From the NCBI GenBank assembly GCA_021824175.1, contig JAKALP010000017.1, positions 45,660 to 109,659 on the forward strand: DNA of 64,000 bases, given 5' to 3'. The position numbers were made by a program, and so were the translations under genes. Positions 60,558-64,000 of the stretch are shown here, piece after piece (position 1 is the first letter of the stretch; each line of letters begins with the position of its first letter). Source of the stretch: Deltaproteobacteria bacterium (lineage in GTDB: Bacteria; Desulfobacterota; Desulfobacteria; Desulfobacterales; Desulfosarcinaceae). The notes beneath the pieces were generated by a model. The model was not told the origin of the DNA, made no database searches, and worked only from the letters and a program-made list of their open reading frames with translations.

Positions 60558-62333
60558 ATGCCTCACAAAGAAAACAAAGAGATCACGCTGAAAGGCATCG
60601 GTGGTTCCCCTGGAATCTGCATCGGCAAAGCTTATTTGGTGGATAAGCAGGGCGTGGACGTGGTGCCCAAATACACCATTTTCAACGGCGATTTGGAAAC
60701 CGAAAAAAAGCGCTTCAAGGTGGCGGTTAAAAAAGCCTTGGACGAGCTGCACAAAATCATCATCGATACCCCCGAAGAGCTGCGCGAAAACGCTCAAATC
60801 CTCGAAACCCACGCGGTGCTCCTCAAAGACAAGATGCTCTATGGCCGCACCATTGAAACCATTGATCGCGAACGGATCAATGCCGAATGGGCCCTGCGTA
60901 AAGTGGTGCTGGCAATCAAGCCGCTGTTTGAAAGCATGGGAGACAGCTACCTGCGCGACCGGGCCGAAGATGTGGTCAATGTTTCCGACCGCATCATGAA
61001 GCACCTCACCGGCGCCCAGGTGATCAACATCAATAATATCGACAAGCGCGTGATCCTGATTGCCAAGGAGCTGTCGCCAGCGGAAACCAGCCAGATCAAC
61101 CTAGATCGGGTCATGGGCTTTGTCACGGACCGCGGCGGTCGCTCCTCGCACACCAGCATCATTGCCCGCACCCTGGAAATTCCAGCCGTGCTGGGACTGG
61201 AGAAGATCACCTCCATTATTCATAACGATGATATTATTATCGTGGACGGTACCGCCGGCGTGGTCGTGATCAACCCCAGCGACGAGACCCTGGCCGAAAC
61301 CGAAAGCCGCAAGAACGCCTATGAAGCGCGACGGGCGCTCTATGCCCGCAGCGGGCATCTGCCGGCCACCACCAAGGACGGCCTGATCATGGCGGTCATG
61401 GGCAACATCGAATTGCCCGAAGAGGTGGTGGCCGTGCGCGACCGGGGCGGCGACGGCATCGGCCTGTACCGCACCGAGTTCCAGTACATGGCGCGCAAGA
61501 GCTTTCCCGGCGAAGAGGAGCTGTTCGAGCATTACCGCGAAGTGGTCGAGCTTATGCCCGACAAACCGGTCACCATCCGCACCCTGGATATCAATGGCGA
61601 CAAGGCGGTGGCCTATGCCTCCGAACCCGAGGAAAATCCGGTGCTCGGTCTGCGCGCCATCCGCTATTGCCTGCAAAAGCCCAAGGTGTTCATGACCCAG
61701 TTGCGGGCGATCTTGCGGGCCGCCCATTTTGGCCAGGTGCGCTTGCTGCTGCCCATGATTTCGCGCATCGAAGAGATCATCGAGGCCAAGCGTCTGCTGG
61801 CCGAGGCAACGGATTCATTGAAAAAAGACGGGATCGCCCATCAGAAAAAAATTCCCGTGGGCGTGATGATCGAAGTGCCGTCAGCCGCCATCATGGCCGA
61901 TACCCTGGCCAAAGAAATTGATTTTTTCAGCATCGGCACCAATGACCTGATCCAGTACACCATGGCCATTGACCGCAACAATCGCCATGTAGCCTACCTA
62001 TATAGCCCCATCAACCCGGCCGTGCTGCGGCTGCTCAAGCACATCACCGATTCGGCCGCGCGCTATGATATCCCGGTCTTTATGTGCGGTGAAATGGCCG
62101 GCGAGGTGATCTACGTGCCCATTTTGCTGGGCATGGGGCTCAAGGAGCTGAGCGTCAACCCCCAGTCCATTCCCATCATCAAGGATGCCATCCGCCTGCT
62201 CAATCTGGACCAGGCCAAGAAATTCGTGGAGAAGCTGTTGAAACAGAACACCGCTGAAAAGATTGAACATTTGGTACAGAGCACCTATGGTGAACTGTTG
62301 AACAACGGCAACTTCAAAACCTGGGAGCGGTAG
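60558..62333 (+). CDS. ptsI: PTS enzyme I (phosphoenolpyruvate-protein phosphotransferase)
   Basis: This 591-aa protein starts KEITLKGIGGSPGICIGKAYLVDKQ. It has the catalytic His in DRGGRSSHTSIIARTLEIPAVLGL and the PEP-binding barrel with RDRGGDGIGLYRTEFQYMAR and FFSIGTNDLIQYTMAIDRNN. Length fits enzyme I (about 570-590 aa). It transfers phosphate from PEP to HPr. It begins 9 nt after ptsH and ends 4 nt before smpB. Confidence 0.96.
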   Translation: MPHKENKEITLKGIGGSPGICIGKAYLVDKQGVDVVPKYTIFNGDLETEKKRFKVAVKKALDELHKIIIDTPEELRENAQILETHAVLLKDKMLYGRTIETIDRERINAEWALRKVVLAIKPLFESMGDSYLRDRAEDVVNVSDRIMKHLTGAQVININNIDKRVILIAKELSPAETSQINLDRVMGFVTDRGGRSSHTSIIARTLEIPAVLGLEKITSIIHNDDIIIVDGTAGVVVINPSDETLAETESRKNAYEARRALYARSGHLPATTKDGLIMAVMGNIELPEEVVAVRDRGGDGIGLYRTEFQYMARKSFPGEEELFEHYREVVELMPDKPVTIRTLDINGDKAVAYASEPEENPVLGLRAIRYCLQKPKVFMTQLRAILRAAHFGQVRLLLPMISRIEEIIEAKRLLAEATDSLKKDGIAHQKKIPVGVMIEVPSAAIMADTLAKEIDFFSIGTNDLIQYTMAIDRNNRHVAYLYSPINPAVLRLLKHITDSAARYDIPVFMCGEMAGEVIYVPILLGMGLKELSVNPQSIPIIKDAIRLLNLDQAKKFVEKLLKQNTAEKIEHLVQSTYGELLNNGNFKTWER

Positions 62334-62336
62334 CGC

Positions 62337-62798
62337 GTGGCCAAAGATCACATCAAACTCATTGCCGACAATCGCAAGGCGCTATTCGACTATTCCGTGG
62401 AAGAGCGCTTTGAGGCCGGCATGGTGCTCACGGGCACCGAGGTCAAATCCCTGCGCCAGGGACGCGCCAATCTCAAAGATTCTTACGCCCGCATCAAAAA
62501 AGGCGAGCTCTTCGTGCTGCAAATGCACATCAGCCCGTATACCCACGCCTATTACAACAACCACGACCCCCTGCGGCAGCGCAAGCTGCTCCTGCACAAA
62601 CATGAAATCAAAAAGCTCTACGGCAAGATGAATGAACGCGGCTACGCCCTGATTCCCCTCAAGATCTATTTCCGCGAAGGCAAAGCCAAAATGGAGCTGG
62701 CCCTGGCCAAAGGCAAGCGCAAGTACGACAAGCGCGAAAGCATCAAACGCCGAGACGAGCAGCGCGACCTGGAACGGCAGCGCAAAGATTATAAATAG
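62337..62798 (+). CDS. smpB: SsrA-binding protein SmpB
   Basis: This 153-aa protein has DNRKALFDYSVEERFEAGMVLTGTEVKSLRQGRANLKDSYARIKKGELFVLQMHISPYTHA, and ends with the basic tail RKYDKRESIKRRDEQRDLERQRKDYK. It binds tmRNA and helps rescue stalled ribosomes. GTG start at 62337, 4 nt after ptsI. The tmRNA gene itself follows 117 bp downstream, so both trans-translation parts are here. Confidence 0.97.
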   Translation: MAKDHIKLIADNRKALFDYSVEERFEAGMVLTGTEVKSLRQGRANLKDSYARIKKGELFVLQMHISPYTHAYYNNHDPLRQRKLLLHKHEIKKLYGKMNERGYALIPLKIYFREGKAKMELALAKGKRKYDKRESIKRRDEQRDLERQRKDYK

Positions 62799-62828
62799 CC
62801 GTTGTCCTTACCACCGGTAACAAGTCCA

Positions 62829-62857
62829 TTGACAACACACACTGATTTTCTTATTTT
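62829..62857 (+). promoter_or_regulatory. Sigma70 promoter of the tmRNA gene
   Basis: TTGACA (62829-62834) and TATTTT (62852-62857) are separated by 17 bp. Transcription would start near 62864, about 52 nt before the mature 5' end, so a short precursor would be trimmed by RNase P. Confidence 0.6.
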
Positions 62858-62915
62858 TTAGGCCTAAGCGCTCTTTTACAAAACACCGCACCACCCCTTC
62901 CCAAGCAACCCATAT

Positions 62916-63268
62916 GGGGGCGAAACGGCTTCGACGGGGACAAAGAAGTGCTGGCTGCATACCGAGTTCTCATCGGCTCGTAAACTCGGTGGGAAATAAA
63001 TATAATCGCAGACGATTATAACTTTGCCGTAGCTGCTTAGTCAGCTGCCGTCCTGCCCTTTCTCTCCCGCGGATTTGGTAAGGACGCCGACTTGTGGGAT
63101 AGTTCGTACCGAATGCCTGCTACGGTATGGATGAAATTTTAGCAGGATAGCGGTCCCTGCCTTTTGCCTGATGGAGCCTCGGATCGTGAAATTAATCGTC
63201 GGGATATGTATGTAGACGCCAGTGCGGAATGTTTTCGGACGCGGGTTCAACTCCCGCCGCCTCCACCA
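62916..63268 (+). ncRNA. ssrA: Transfer-messenger RNA (tmRNA)
   Basis: This is a 353-nt gene. The 5' GGGGGCGAAACGGCTTCGAC is the universal tmRNA start, and its GGGGGC pairs with the 3' GCCTCC before the discriminator A and an encoded CCA at 63266-63268. GGTTCAACTCCC is the T-arm. The tag reading frame is 63008-63040: GCA GAC GAT TAT AAC TTT GCC GTA GCT GCT TAG, giving ADDYNFAVAA, which ends in the usual hydrophobic degron. It follows smpB and has its own promoter. Confidence 0.97.
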
Positions 63269-63337
63269 TTAACTTATTGATTTTACCGTAAATAACCTTT
63301 TGTGCAAGCTTTAAGAACGTGTGCAAAAGGTGTGCAA
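63242..63337. other. Candidate integration site at the tmRNA 3' end with TGTGCAA repeats
   Basis: The last part of ssrA (T-arm and acceptor) is a common target for tyrosine recombinases. Just after it TGTGCAA occurs three times (63301-63307, 63320-63326, 63331-63337), in the position expected of arm-type integrase or excisionase sites. From here the sequence is clearly AT-richer than the rest of the window. No integrase is seen before the window ends and the second att copy is outside it. Confidence 0.4.
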
Positions 63338-63352
63338 AATCCAGCCAATGAA

Positions 63353-63388
63353 AAACCCGGTCCATCTTGATGGATAGGGTTTCGTTTT
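63353..63388 (+). terminator. Terminator downstream of tmRNA
   Basis: AAACCC (63353-63358) and CCATC pair with GATGG and GGGTTT (63377-63382), followed by CGTTTT. It is the likely transcription end of the tmRNA gene, although it could belong to the inserted DNA. Confidence 0.6.
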
Positions 63389-63499
63389 GGCATGAGTCAA
63401 AGTCGTACCATCCTATTTGTACATGTTTAATTTGACATCTACATAAAGATATGCTTTATAAGATATATATTATAAATCTTATAAAGGAGGAACGCTATT

Positions 63500-63823
63500 A
63501 TGCCTGATTTTGATGCTGGGTCTTTTTCGGACATTTCTGAAACGAATCTTGCAAAAAAGATTTGGTCATTTCTCAACACCGACGAAAATTTTATACGGTT
63601 TGAAACCGCAACTGAGTTAAGGCGTCCTGCCTTGGAACCATTGCAGAGGAGGTTATTGGACGAGTTTGGTAATGAAATAAGAGGGGATAGATGGAAACAA
63701 ATGATGGGCCGTATGGTCCGCCAAATTATGGAACATCATGGGTACTCTCTGGACCAAACAGGGATTCGAATAAGAAATGGTGAAATATTTACCAGTGCCG
63801 CTCGATATAAAAAAAGAACATAG
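63500..63823 (+). CDS. Hypothetical protein in AT-rich region
   Basis: This 107-aa protein starts MPDFDAGSFSDISETNLAKKIWSF and ends EIFTSAARYKKRT. I do not recognise a family. It is charged and probably helical, with WKQMMGRMVRQIMEHHGYSLDQTGIRIRNGEIF near the end, and it has no cysteines or membrane segments. AAAGGAGG sits 7-8 nt before the ATG, which supports real translation. Its AT-rich codon use differs from the rest of the window, in line with acquisition by transfer. A DNA-binding or regulatory role is possible but unsupported. Confidence 0.6.
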   Translation: MPDFDAGSFSDISETNLAKKIWSFLNTDENFIRFETATELRRPALEPLQRRLLDEFGNEIRGDRWKQMMGRMVRQIMEHHGYSLDQTGIRIRNGEIFTSAARYKKRT

Positions 63824-63922
63824 TTCAGGTGTACCAAAATTTTTTAATCCCGATACGGCGGTGGTCCCCATCGTTTAGACAATCGGAGACGCCGGTTAAG
63901 CTCTATGTCGATTAGTTGTTAA

Positions 63923-63996
63923 GGGCCACAGCCCATAGATAAGGGTTAATATCTCCGGCCCAGTGGGCCGGGGGGATTAATAAAAGATCCCCCCGG
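63923..63996. other. Cluster of strong, partly exclusive hairpins at the window end
   Basis: GGGC (63923-63926) pairs with GCCC (63931-63934). CCGGCCC (63955-63961) pairs with GGGCCGG (63965-63971) around AGT. CCGGGGGGAT (63968-63977) pairs perfectly with ATCCCCCCGG (63987-63996) around 9 nt. The last two share 63968-63971 and cannot both form fully. It follows the hypothetical gene and is cut by the window end; it may be a leader, a structured RNA or an element end. Confidence 0.45.
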
Positions 63997-64000
63997 TCCA

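Noticed and set aside
63864..63900. Similarity to the 5' half of tRNA-Glu (GTCCCC, TCGT, TAGA)
   Set aside because: The anticodon stem cannot be formed and no matching T-arm or 3' acceptor follows, so it is not a tRNA gene; a fragment or chance match.

Overview
The window is about 64 kb of GC-rich bacterial chromosome. It looks like an anaerobic, probably sulfate-reducing Desulfobacterota (Desulfosarcina/Desulfatitalea-like) genome. The grounds are a methylene-THF reductase module of Wood-Ljungdahl type (metV, metF, a giant HdrA and a selenocysteine-containing MvhD), beta-oxidation and acyl-CoA ligase genes, many C-rich Fe-S flavoproteins, and an accessory operon whose gene order matches what I recall of the Desulfovibrio vulgaris DVU1559-DVU1551 region. 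No rRNA, phage structural gene or CRISPR array is present. The lineage is inferred from gene content only.

Layout. (1) 1-10.2 kb: the C-terminus of a molybdenum hydroxylase, then a same-strand operon with many ATGA overlaps: a GltD/Hdr-like flavo-Fe-S protein, a small CxxC redox protein, a methyltransferase, a C-GCAxxG-C-C protein, a TrsS-type radical SAM protein, a PaaK-like CoA ligase, XdhC, a nucleotidyltransferase-HD fusion and a histidine phosphatase. This is the best candidate for a poorly described system, probably a maturation or substrate-processing pathway tied to the Mo enzyme. (2) 10.2-17.4 kb: an aldehyde dehydrogenase/Fe-alcohol dehydrogenase fusion behind a hairpin-rich leader, two small genes, a hybrid histidine kinase and clpS. 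(3) 17.6-22.3 kb, minus strand: aroA, aroC, an aminotransferase and tyrA, for aromatic amino acid synthesis. (4) 22.5-26 kb: an acyl-CoA dehydrogenase behind a FadR(TetR)-type operator and a secreted protein-isoaspartate methyltransferase. (5) 26-31.2 kb: a complete livKHMGF transporter. (6) 31.5-36.2 kb: NAD kinase, a secreted protein, a decayed M48 peptidase, a TSUP permease and ilvD. (7) 36.4-45.1 kb: a sigma54 activator divergent from an hdrA-mvhD-metV-metF operon with a good -24/-12 promoter. (8) 45.3-51.4 kb: a receiver protein, a toxin-antitoxin pair, a hybrid kinase, a thioesterase, a CoA ligase and a UspA protein. (9) 51.5-59.1 kb: a second liv-type transporter containing its own acyl-CoA synthetase. 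(10) 59.2-63.3 kb: a LOG protein, ptsH-ptsI, smpB and tmRNA. (11) From 63.3 kb the sequence becomes AT-richer and ends in strong overlapping hairpins, probably the start of an island inserted at the tmRNA gene.

A second layer runs through most intergenic gaps: inverted repeats whose arms are built from two to four copies of a short word. At least eight different words are used (TTTAAAGT, CCCGTTTG, GTTGCGCC, GTACTCG, GATTCGTTGATTC-like, CTCTGCGT, ATGAAGAGC-like and an ATCCGTG-like word). They sit between genes, including inside both liv operons, and are a genome-wide feature that the gene annotation does not explain.

Together the genes suggest an organism that imports organic acids or amino acids (two liv systems with CoA ligases), oxidises acyl-CoA, and runs the methyl branch of the Wood-Ljungdahl pathway through a flavin- and selenium-dependent reductase complex.
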